A stretch of 16,975 bases of DNA. Source: Isohypsibius dastychi (Eukaryota; Tardigrada; Eutardigrada; Parachela; Isohypsibiidae). Location: the NCBI GenBank assembly GCA_034696485.1, contig JAQIWT010000632.1, positions 1 through 16,975 on the forward strand, written 5' to 3'. A program made the translations under genes and the position numbers. Numbering within the stretch: position 1 is the stretch's first letter; every line of letters starts with the position of its first letter. Under the pieces are notes generated by a model. That model was not told the origin of the DNA and did not search any database. It saw only the letters and a program-made list of their open reading frames with translations. Positions 8,188-16,975 of the stretch are shown here, one piece after another.

Positions 8188-9514
8188 TTAGCGATTGTTG
8201 ACAGAAGGAATACGGCTCACCATTCGACGTTTATACCCGATTTCCATCCCATTATATGGGGCGACCGTAGCAAAAAGAGCCTACAATACAGTAAAGTTAT
8301 GTAAATGATCTGTAACATAACAATCAAAAAATGGAAATCCTTACATCCGACGGATTCCCAAATGTGATCAATCCTTGTCCAGTCGGAATCACAACATCAT
8401 CGTAAACACCAGCTGTCTATAAAAAATCACATTTACGTCAGTAAAAAAAGTAATCGGAAAATTTTACTTACACGAATGTATTGCAGAGATTGGAAGTTCT
8501 GGAACACTCGGCGCAAGTACGATTCATCATGGTGAGGCGCCAGGTTGAGAACTTCGATTGTCCACATCTTTTCCTTAACGTCAGCATCGTTGATCGATCC
8601 AGTGCCCGGTGCATCACCTCCAGAATTGGCAGCCATGTTAACATCATTCCCAACGACGACTTCCGGTGCTCTTTTTTTACCAGACAACTGGACAATCAAT
8701 GGCAGCGTTTCAGTTTCCGGAATCAGTCCATTCAACCATCCCATCGCATGACGGGCTTGTGCAGCAGAGATATACTGAACGAAAGCTGTCCCGGTAGATT
8801 GTGAGGTTTCCGGATCCCGAAGAAGCACGATATGTTCTACCGGACCAAATGGAGCGAAATAATCCAAAACATGTTCTATTTTCCATGAAGTCGGAATTCT
8901 GAATCGCACAAATAGGTAAACAAACAAAATCACAAACTTACGAGAGGAAATTGTGTACTTACTGTGATACATACAATTTCGCACGAGCTACCAGATCGTT
9001 GTGTGGCCGAGCGAAATTGGCACGAACTCTCTTCTCTTGGACCGGAAATCCGTCCAGCAATTCCATGCCATAACGGGCACTGGCTTCATCATCGAAATAA
9101 ACAAACGCATACCCACTCCGAATGCCTGCAAACAAACAAAACATTTTCACGCATTTATTTCAAAATATTCAAGGAAGGATGACTCAATTTGATGGCCTAT
9201 TTTACCTTCCAAATTCGTGACAAGTTCAACATTCACGGCCCCTGGGACGAAAAGCAGGTCAGTAACTTCCGCATTTGTCATCTGCAGAAACAGTCCGGTT
9301 TAACAAGAAAACAACAACAAAGACTCATTTTCCGAACCTGCTCGTGTTGTGGAAATGAATTGACGACCAGCTTCTTCTTGTTCGGAGCTAAATGGGGCAC
9401 TTCCGCGGACACATACTGCTCCTCAAAGCATTCGATTCTGAGCTCACTCCTGAACGGAGTTGTAATAAGCAGACCTTCCGGGACGTATCTTTTGCGATAA
9501 AAGTAAGCGGCCAT
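8188..9514 (-). CDS. ELAV/Sxl-like RNA-binding protein with three RRMs, six exons, 335 aa
   Basis: Exons 9338-9514, 9206-9281, 8963-9125, 8472-8898, 8345-8416 and 8188-8280 join to 336 codons with stop. RRM1 spans about residues 47-122, with RNP2-like LVVNSF and RNP1-like GYAFVYFD, and ends in RVRANFARP, the ELAV/Sxl pattern. RRM2 (about 134-215) follows after a very short linker, with LYVSQIP and GTAFVQYI. A Gly/Asn-rich linker leads to a weaker RRM3 (about 251-325, WTIEVLNL and GLITFGNP). Short RRM1-RRM2 linker, longer linker, then RRM3 is ELAV-family architecture. By family knowledge these bind U-rich RNA and act in splicing or mRNA stability. The protein is divergent: several aromatic RNP positions are replaced in RRM2 and RRM3, and the first 46 residues match nothing I know. 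An upstream in-frame ATG at 9562 would add 16 residues. Confidence 0.88.
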
Positions 9515-10244
9515 TGTATGAAATAAAGTTCCACTTGAAGATATTAAATGGGAATTTGGCAAATTCTAGACTGAAATGTAAATCTGCAGGATGAAACGTT
9601 CGACTGAAAGAAGAGTTTTCAGATCAGGTTCGGTTTCGACTAATCATAGGCGCGAGGATAGCCCAATAATGGCTCCGAATGAACCCCTTAATTTCATCCA
9701 GTCAAGTTGAACTGGTTAGCCCTCATCGCCTACCACTCGAAAGCCTCCACAGGGTGCAAGGTCTCCCCTCCCCCCACCCCCATCAGGAATTCCCAACTTG
9801 AAATACACATCCAGACGCACGTGATTGACCTGTGGAGTAGACGCCTACAGTTCACGGATCCGAGTGCCTACCCCTACTTTCCGCTCCTGAATTAAATGTC
9901 ATCGAAGTTTTCCCATTTCCAATTCTCTAAACTATATTTAAACTATATATACAACAAACGAAACAAAGTTGTGCAAGCAAAAGATTTTCAGAGTGTTTAT
10001 ATTTGAAGACGCGTATCAACAACAACGGCAGCGAAAATAACAAGGGCAAATAAATTTGCTAGAGACAGGTCATTTTTAAATAGAAAAATTTTTAAATTAC
10101 TGAATAACAATGGCAAAAAAAATAAATTTAAATAAGCGGGTGCATTTCGACAAAATGTTTTTAAAACTTCCTGATACTTCGAATTCCCAGAAGCGCAGTT
10201 CAAAACAACACTTAAGACTTCATAAATTCTAAAATTATCGTACA
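9515..10244. other. Intergenic, no gene seen
   Basis: 730 bp between the start of the RRM gene and the stop of the BTB gene, both minus strand. It should hold the RRM promoter (lower part) and the BTB 3' untranslated region (upper part). 9700-9890 is more GC-rich, with a C-rich run near 9768-9782. Reading frames at 9707-9895 (+) and 9997-10248 (-) are low-complexity and have no recognisable domain. Confidence 0.5.
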
Positions 10245-11884
10245 TCAATCCTCGATACGGTAAATCTGGCTGAGGCAGACTCTGTGGCGATCGAAGACAG
10301 TGGCATTTCGAGAATCACTCACCATGTCCAGCATTCCATGAAGCCCGGCGAAGTTTTCGCTGATAATACCGAAAGGAACTGCTGTGCTCATCCTTCCGAC
10401 TTGCCGACTAGTTCCAATTTCCAGTTCGTACGATGTCTCGTCCCCGTCATCCCAATGTGTAGAGCTGTGTAAGGCCAACACCGCTGGTCCAAACGGAAGC
10501 GGCGAATATTCGACAGGCTGATAAAGTGGAGCTCTTTCGTTCTCGTACTCCACAACATCACCGCAGCAAACTTTGCCAAGTTTCACAGACCATCGACCAT
10601 CCTCATAATGAAGATATCCGCATCCCTTCAGACGAATCAAACGCTTCCACAACGCCATGAAAACTGCAGCAGTTTTCGGTGCCAAATCTCCACGAATTTG
10701 AAGTCTGACGCCCAGCGAAAGTTTGGCTTTATCACGCCGATCTCGCAACTCCAGATCAATTTCGTCGTCGGGGGTCTCCAAAATTGGGATCGGAACACGA
10801 TGATGGGAATCGAAACGAGAATTAAGAAGTGGATGGCCAGCGACGATGGAAAGAAGAATATTTCCGTTTTCGGCTTCTTCGCACAATTTGATAGCTGGGC
10901 CATTGGCAAACTGAGCAGCGGTCATCAAGCGCGGACGAAGTTTCCATAAAGCGGGTCCAAGCGCCTTCCGGCTGACCTCTAAAGTCTCATTCTTCAAATC
11001 GATCCGAAGTCCCAGCCAACTGTGAAAAATCATATGGATAAACATATGGAAAATGTGTCGGAAAACGACAAATCTTGGTTACAAAATCTGACCTAATCAT
11101 AGCCTCGTAGACCTGGAGCTCGCTGCAGACCAGTCCGTCTTGACCAAGAATTTTTTCCAATGTCGACACCTCGCAACCCAGGAAACCGTCAGTTCGGAAA
11201 ACGGCGGTTACGTCCAGGCAGATCCAGCCCAGCGTAATGGCAGCTATCTTTTCATATCCCCAAAGAACAGCCTGAAACGAAATTCTACTAGTTATTTCCA
11301 CATATAAGCTTTTGTACAGAAGTAATCTTCTTTTATTCACGTTTACCTCTTCGTAATTACGGACAACACCTCCAGCAGTAGAAAATCGGGCCAGGAAATT
11401 CACACATTCATCCATCAGTCCGACAACACAGTATTTGTCAGCTACACGATAAACTGCGAGGACATTTTCTTCCGAAAGTACGCTATCAATAATCAACTCT
11501 TTGTAGAGATACCTGTTCGAATAAAATGTTTAACAGGCTCTGCGGGAACGAAAGGCAAGCAAGAACCACTCACTTCAGTAAGATTTCGAACGCCTTTCCG
11601 TCGACATCGATGATAGAGACTTCCATCACTCGGCTAAGCTGCATGGAGTCCCCAACTCCACCATAGCACAGACCTTTTAGAACAATCGACGAAGAAACGA
11701 TCGCCCTGGAAAATAAAAACAAATGTTGCAATCTGCAATTCCGCGATGTTAAGACCGAGGTCTTCAGCCACCTGTGAGCAGGAATACGTCGGGCACGTGT
11801 TGTATCCTCTCCGACGATGAATAATATATCATGTGGGACATCGTGGATCATGACGCACCATTCCCAAGCTGGTTCCAAAGCCAT
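10245..11884 (-). CDS. BTB-BACK domain protein, five exons, 454 aa
   Basis: Exons 11772-11884, 11574-11705, 11347-11512, 11093-11271 and 10245-11019 join to 455 codons with stop. The BTB domain (about residues 14-128) shows PHDILFIVGE, RRIPAHRAIVSSSIVLKGL, GKAFEILLKYLYKE and VLAVYRVADKYCVVGLMDEC. A BACK domain follows (about 135-235) with FLGCEVSTLEKILGQDGLV and ELQVYEAMIRSW, then LRPRLMTAAQFANGP. This order is that of BTBD1/2/3/6-type proteins, which often act as substrate adaptors for cullin-3 ubiquitin ligases. The last 200 residues stand where such proteins carry a PHR domain, but I cannot see a clear match, so that part stays unassigned. The ATG at 11884 is five bases past a strong 3' splice site (tttcaacag), so an upstream non-coding exon or trans-spliced leader is likely. 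Confidence 0.88.
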
Positions 11885-12360
11885 ATCGTCTGTTGAAATA
11901 AAAACAGATAAAAATGAGTTCGGACTCGATCGCGACCAGCAGAAAGGCATTCCAGCTCATTATCAGATGGAAACTACTTCCGAACTTACAATTGCGAAGC
12001 AGTTTATGAATGTGGGAGTAATGAAATGAACTTCGGGGATTATCTTCGGAAAATGAGTTAGAAAACTCGGATCGAACCGCAACTGACAGGTCCTAACTGG
12101 AAAACGGCAGGAAGAGAATGTGAATTACCGAGACAGGAAAGCAACGGCTCACGCCAAATTTACTTGATCCAAGAATCAACACGAACAACATAAAACCAAG
12201 ATGATTCAGTTTCGGTAACAATCAAGACCCGCCTCCACTTTGTCGAACGGACCAACCAAAACTAACATTTCTGGCGGAAATCAGATTTTCAGGATTAATT
12301 CTATTTTTCGAATATGAAACTGAATAATATAACTGAACCGCACAAAATCTAACAATAAAT
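11885..12360. other. BTB gene leader and intergenic region
   Basis: The minus strand has a strong acceptor (tttcaacag) ending at 11890 and a matching donor (GTAAGT) starting at 11989, which would define a 100-nt intron in the BTB 5' untranslated region with a non-coding exon starting upstream of 11990. The remainder, up to the pseudokinase stop at 12361, should hold the BTB promoter and the pseudokinase 3' untranslated region. No other gene seen. Confidence 0.45.
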
Positions 12361-13755
12361 TCAAACAATTTCAACATAGTCAGCCAGTTTCATCAGTAGC
12401 TTATCCATAATCTCATTGGTTGTCGAAAAATTCATGCGGCGTTCCGACACCCCTTCCCAACTTCCGGCAATACACTGAACACTAAATAAAAATGCTTTAG
12501 AACTAATTGAACACTGAATAACTCGATAACAATTAATAACTCACATCTCCAAAGGCCAGATTTGATCCAGAGCCGCTCGAATCCCGCCAAAATAGCACTG
12601 CTGCAATTCTGCCGGTGACCGACATTCCGGAAAATATGGTTTCAATCCGAAGTTCCAGATCTCCCATAACAAACACCCGAAGCTCCAAAAATCGTTTGCC
12701 GGACCACGGATTTTCAGATCTCGAGACAAACATTCTGGGGATAGGTGTTTCCAAGCGAGCCTGGATTTGTCGGGATTTTTGAAGTTCGACCATTGATTCT
12801 TGCACAGGGCCAAATCCCCAATCTTCACGTTGCGTCCGTTGGTAACCATGATATGATGTAACATCAGCTGTCCATGAACAATCCCGTTTGCATGCAAATG
12901 CATCATCCCGTCGGTTATTTGCAAACTGATGGAGGTCAACTTAATGCGTACTTCCGGTGTCAGCAGCGGCGTCATTTTGCCAAGGAATTGTCCCAGATTT
13001 TCATCACAGATTTCCAAAAAGAGCAGAGGATATTCCGGCGAATTGCTGAACCCGATGAAAGACATAATATTGCGATGCCTGGGAAGATTTCCGTACACTT
13101 GAATCTCGTTCAGCATAACCGATTTATCGCACTCGTCTATACAAAACATAATACCTTTCAAAATTTGATTTTTAGCTTGAAAAATACAGCAAAGAAGGAC
13201 TTACGCATCACACTTTTCATAGCAGATTCCTGGTTGCCGTGCGATGTAATGGCCACTCGCATAATGGATCCAAAAGCGCCGCCGCCAAGGAACCCAAGCA
13301 TCTTCAGTTCCCCAAAGGAAGTTGCGCCAATTTCCGGATGAACCAGTTGTATAATGTCCTGCCATAGATTTGATTAGCACCATTTCCAAAAATTCAAAAC
13401 ACGCTGTATTTCAAATGACTGAACTTACTGTGCAAATGTCCGGCACCGGTTGTTCAACCGGTTGCGCAACTGTTGCGTCTGCAGGCTGGGTTCCCGGAAG
13501 TTTCTGATTTCCTGAGTCTGCAGAGCTCGCCGGTTTGTTGGCCCAAGGAACAAGTCTTTTATGATGGTCACCGCCTGCGAGATTCGAAGCAAGGCCGTTC
13601 TCCATTGCCGTCATCTCTTGTTCCAGTACTTCCGGGCCAATCAATACCGCAGTCAGAAAAATGATCAGTTTCTTCCACACTCCCATCCTGATCAACAGTA
13701 TAAACAAAGACACGGCACCACATAGCGACCATAGGATTATCCAAATATAGTTCAT
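12361..13755 (-). CDS. Membrane-anchored tyrosine-kinase-like pseudokinase, four exons, 403 aa
   Basis: Exons 13429-13755, 13205-13358, 12545-13154 and 12361-12481 join to 404 codons with stop. Residues 3-22 are a strong hydrophobic segment and 30-40 a second, shorter one, so the protein is probably membrane-anchored with almost no outside part. A 70-residue polar linker leads to a kinase fold from about 122. It has the Gly loop (GGGAFG, 134-139), the beta3 Lys (SAMKSV, Lys157), the alphaC Glu (Glu177), the tyrosine-kinase-like LSPE and NDFWSFGCLLWEIWN, and a C-lobe end rebuilt from the last exon. Key catalytic residues are lost: HRDLxxxN reads HGQLMLHH, so Asp becomes Gln256 and Asn becomes His261, and DFG reads DLA (274-276). 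Phosphotransfer is therefore unlikely, though nucleotide binding is possible. By inference it is a signalling scaffold or allosteric partner; its partner is unknown. Confidence 0.88.
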
Positions 13756-14326
13756 TTTTGGACGATATTCAACAGCTCAAAACAATGGGAAGTGAGGTCA
13801 CAACCGCGCAACGAAAGGAAGTAAAAGTTTGTTTGCACGAATGAAGTAACCAAACCGAATGAAACAGTTCGGCAAATGCCAGTCAGGCTTTGCGCTGTGT
13901 CTAAGACTTTTAAAAGTTCATTGAATCTTCCTAGATGGCAATGCCTGGATGTACAGCCACTGTTTTCCGAATGACCAATTATTTGCAGAAAGAAAGTGCT
14001 GCCCTCTGTAGCTTTCACGTGCTATCTCCTGACGTAATGCATGTGCAGGGCAGTGGTGGGTTTGCGCGAGGGGGGAGCGTTCTTCCTCGGATTTAGCATG
14101 CACTCTCAGTGGAGCAATTCCCCCTATTTTCCGCTTCGCTGAGCAGAGCGAAGACGTTTTGCCCCTCATTGAAATACCCTGCACGCCACCACTGCTAATT
14201 CCTCAGCGGTGCAGAGCGAGAAACTTTCTCTTTTAGTTTCTGAAAAGAACGAGATTCGACAAAAACGAAAGTTTGATTTTTCCGTATTATCTTTCATATT
14301 GATTCGTCTACCGTTAAGAAACATAA
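13756..14326. promoter_or_regulatory. Divergent promoter region with short inverted repeats
   Basis: 571 bp separate the start codons of two genes that point away from each other, so both promoters should lie here. The centre (about 14040-14215) is richer in G+C than its flanks. It holds CTTCGCT/AGCGAAG around gagcag (14134-14153), GTGCAGGG at 14043 against CCCTGCAC at 14177, and CAGTGGTGG at 14051 against CCACCACTG at 14186. No TATA box is assignable. Reading frames here show no domain. Confidence 0.45.
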
Positions 14327-16576
14327 ATGGATCGCAGGTAAGTGTATGTCGTTGCTGTTTTGGTAGTAAGAGCAGTATGATCTTGGTTGGGGGCAGACTT
14401 GATTTATATATTTCGTACTCCATGGTTTTATCGAATTTTTCGTTTCTAGAACTTCGAGTTCCCAGTTTACCGCCATTCCAGAAGAGGACATCCTATCGGA
14501 TGTCGGTCCAGAGTTGATGCGTGGGTGAGTAGACCGTCAGTCTTGGTCTGATTGAGTTTGGCGATTTGCATCTTTTTCAGAGTTTCTGAAGGAAATCTGG
14601 AATCCGCTGTCTGTTTCTCGAAGAATATCTGCCGTTCGAACGTGTTCTCGGCAAGCGCTGATGCTGACACGTAAGAATCGTTGTTTACGGGAATTCTTCG
14701 ATTGCCATTTCGTTTTAGGTTCAATTCGGGCTGTCCCTCAACACGTCGGGGATCGCAAAGAAATGGGCTGCGAAAAGGATCTTCAAGTTTGGACGAGGCA
14801 GCGTAAGTTATTAGTTAGCAATTTTATTGCGGGGTTTAATGATGTAAGTTTACTGAAGGTTTCGGAGCGTGCTGGAGGATAAAAAGATGAAGAAGTGCGT
14901 AGCCGGAAACATAAAATGGCTTTCCTGCTGCAGCTTCTTTTCTTTACAGGCAGAACCAGATTCGCCACCAAGGCGCGGTCGTTCAGAGAGAGCTGAAGCA
15001 GCTGTTGACTTCTCTTCTGTTGGACAAATCTCTGAATACTTTAGACGAATGTTTGCTGAGCTTTTATGAAATCCCCAGTCTCGAAGAACGAAATCGTGCT
15101 TCTTCGGTACGATATTTTAGCTTGTTTTTGAAATGATAATCTGTTCACGAAACCTTTTTCCATTTCAGATCATCAACCGTACCAAGTATTTGACAAAATT
15201 CTTCTTCAAATACACAAGCGAGAAGCGTTCGGAATCCTGGTTCATGGCAGTCATGGAAGGACCGGAAACTCTTGAGTACCTGGAGATGAAAACGGTTTTG
15301 AGCCAGCATGGCGTATGGAAGCTTCTGAACGCCATCTACGATGATGCTGTTTCCGGATCTTCGAGTGCTCGTGGCGGTCTTCGAAAATTGAGTCTTCGGT
15401 ATTTGAAGGTCGCAGCACGTTGCCGGAGTCCGAGAGATTATTACGATGGGAAACGGAACTGGCATGAATTCATGTTGAAACATGATATAAGGACCAGCGC
15501 ATGTGAGCACCTTTCATTATGCCGAGATGTTATCTAATTTGTGGTTTTACATTGTAGTGGCTTGGAATAAGATGTCAGAAAAAATTCAGGAACTGGTTTG
15601 GCTGTTTCTGGCATATCTCTCCGCGGTGAAGGCGCAGGTGACTCAGAACAATTTCCTGCAGAGGCATGGTCGATTAAAGAACAAGCCATTTCCACTGGAT
15701 ATCCAATCTCTGGCAGAGTATGTGGGACTGCTACAGGAAATGGCTCTTGTATTTTACAAAGTTGAAACTGGAAGCATCAAATCATTCCACAAGCCGGATA
15801 AGATTGCAAAACGTCCGTCGCAAGAAGTGCCGTCTTCTGTACTGAACGATAAATCGCGTGATGATGTGATCGTGAAGAAAAAGCCTCCTGTTTTGATCCC
15901 CGTTCGACCGGAAATCGAGCTGATTCATCCGAGGTATGCAGATTTTTACTGGCTTTTCGCATTTAGTCAGCATTTACACCGTTTTCAGTGCCAGATGCCT
16001 CGTTGATACATCGGGTAATATGGGCAAATATTTTCCTGATTCCGGTGTGGAAAAGAAAACAGAAGCGAATATTCCCACCGTTTCAAGTTCCGCTGATGTT
16101 AATATTGATTCCATGTAAGCAATGCTTTCTGGCTGTTTTTATCTTTCAGTGTCAAACACTCAGGTTTTAGGGCTGGAACGCTGCATAAAAATCCAGATCC
16201 GAAGACTGATATTTTGACAGGTTAGCACGACAATTTTTCATCGGCTTCTTATTGGTTTGATCAAGTTACCTTGGTCAATTTTCCATGACTTCCTTTTTAG
16301 AAAGCTCCAAAAACGAACAGCCTCGGATATTCGGGCCTAGTGCAGATTTACCCGAAACAAAGCCGAAGGTAACTTTTTTTGTCTGATGATGTAGCAATAA
16401 GATAAGACTGTAACTTGCAGGTTGTATTTTCAAAATGGTGGTCAGCGGAACGTCCTGAGTACAAACATCGAATATTTTCAATTTCCTGCTCTGATAATGC
16501 TTATTTTTGTAGTCCGGTTGGTCTGCTCCGCCAAGAGATCGCCATGCTCCGTAGGAGCTTCCGGTCTGGGAAGTAG
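14327..16576 (+). CDS. Protein of unknown family, twelve exons, 527 aa
   Basis: Exons: 14327-14337, 14450-14524, 14581-14670, 14719-14802, 14859-14894, 14950-15106, 15169-15502, 15558-15933, 15989-16114, 16150-16220, 16301-16368, 16421-16576. They sum to 528 codons with stop, and all eleven introns (35-112 nt) have GT..AG ends. I do not recognise the product. Residues 1-100 are Ser/Arg-rich and probably disordered. Residues about 105-310 look helical, rich in Leu, Tyr and basic residues (RELKQLLTSLLL, KYLTKFFFKYTSEKRSE, IQELVWLFLAYLSAV). Residues 330-450 are polar, with a basic patch KKKPPV. The C-terminus has KWWSAERPEY and is basic. No signal peptide is visible. The 11-nt first coding exon is the least certain part. 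The 35-nt intron 16115-16149 is short but its frame is required downstream. Introns 1-5 are all phase 2. Confidence 0.65.
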
Positions 16577-16945
16577 CGTCGTTATTTCAATCGTGATGGT
16601 TTCCCGGCGTTGATTTATCGAATTCTCAAAGTGAAATGGATCTTTGTCCATAAAATGGATTGTTATCGGTCTTTTGTTCTATATACTTGGCAGCTGAAAA
16701 AATTTCAGCTTCGTTTCCTTAATGTTGATTTTGTTTCTTCCTATGCAGTCTGTGATCTTCGGTAATAAGTACGATAGTGTTAACGCAAATCAAAAATCTG
16801 GAAAGATATTCGTTTTCTCGAGGTCTTCTGGCCTGTATGGATTCATAAAATATTGATAATGGAATTGGTGGGAACTGGGAATGGGCAAAATCATCGTGTG
16901 GTGTTGTGGTTTTCGTGTTGACAGAAAAAGCCTTGTGTGTTCGGC
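16577..16945. other. Right-end region, no gene seen
   Basis: Downstream of the last stop codon. No canonical AATAAA is present before the G run, only ATAAAA-type variants near 16650 and 16847. A splice-acceptor-like cttcctatgcag ends at 16749 but has no exon I can support after it. The minus-strand frame through here is the G run read as polyproline and is not a gene. Confidence 0.45.
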
Positions 16946-16966
16946 GGGGGGGGGGGGGGGGGGGGG
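16946..16966. repeat. Poly-G homopolymer run
   Basis: Twenty-one consecutive G, preceded by tcggc and followed by caaacatca. It is internal to the window, so it is flanked on both sides by unique sequence, unlike the C run at the left edge. Confidence 0.95.
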
Positions 16967-16975
16967 CAAACATCA

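Noticed and set aside
9707-10248. Small open frames between the RRM and BTB genes
   Set aside because: Short, low-complexity, without splice partners or recognisable motifs.
13752-14184. Minus-strand frames upstream of the pseudokinase as a missing ectodomain exon
   Set aside because: No donor joins them in frame to the pseudokinase start, and the residues are not ectodomain-like; the sequence fits a promoter better.
16719-16973. Proline-rich minus-strand frame at the right end
   Set aside because: The prolines are only the G run read in reverse; nothing else in the frame supports a gene.

Overview
The window looks like nuclear DNA of a small-intron animal. About 41 introns of roughly 35-170 nt can be placed, with GT..AG borders and mostly T-rich acceptors (tttcag, ttgcag, tttag, ctag). 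When the exons are joined at these sites, every gene gives one unbroken frame. The families present (an ELAV/Sxl-like RRM protein, a BTB-BACK protein, a tyrosine-kinase-like pseudokinase, a CACTA-type transposase) are metazoan. Gene density and intron size suggest a compact ecdysozoan such as a nematode or tardigrade, but the sequence alone does not settle the taxon. No prokaryotic features, tRNA, rRNA or CRISPR array were seen.

Layout. 1-75 is a pure C run and 76-1058 has no well-supported gene. 1059-4112 (-) is a four-exon gene for a 935-aa Tnp2/CACTA-like transposase with an intact frame. It is head-to-head with 4580-7681 (+), a many-exon gene for a lysine-rich, probably nuclear protein of unknown family; 467 bp separate the start codons. 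Just past the end of that gene (7659-7783) lie nested inverted repeats and short tandem repeats. 8188-9514 (-) is a six-exon gene for a three-RRM ELAV/Sxl-like protein, convergent with the preceding gene. 10245-11884 (-) is a five-exon BTB-BACK gene. 12361-13755 (-) is a four-exon gene for a membrane-anchored protein with a degenerate kinase domain. 14327-16576 (+) is a twelve-exon gene of unknown family, divergent from the kinase gene across a 571-bp gap rich in short inverted repeats. A 21-base G run lies close to the right edge (16946-16966).

The genes do not form a pathway. The most interesting unit is the left half. An uninterrupted CACTA-type transposase gene sits back-to-back with a basic nuclear-protein gene in which almost all introns share phase 1, so most internal exons can be skipped without frame loss. 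The unit ends near a strong foldback. It could be a two-gene transposon, a domesticated remnant of one, or two host genes that happen to be adjacent. No terminal inverted repeats or target-site duplications could be found by eye, so this stays open.

All exon models come from reading splice sites and frame by eye. No homology search was run.
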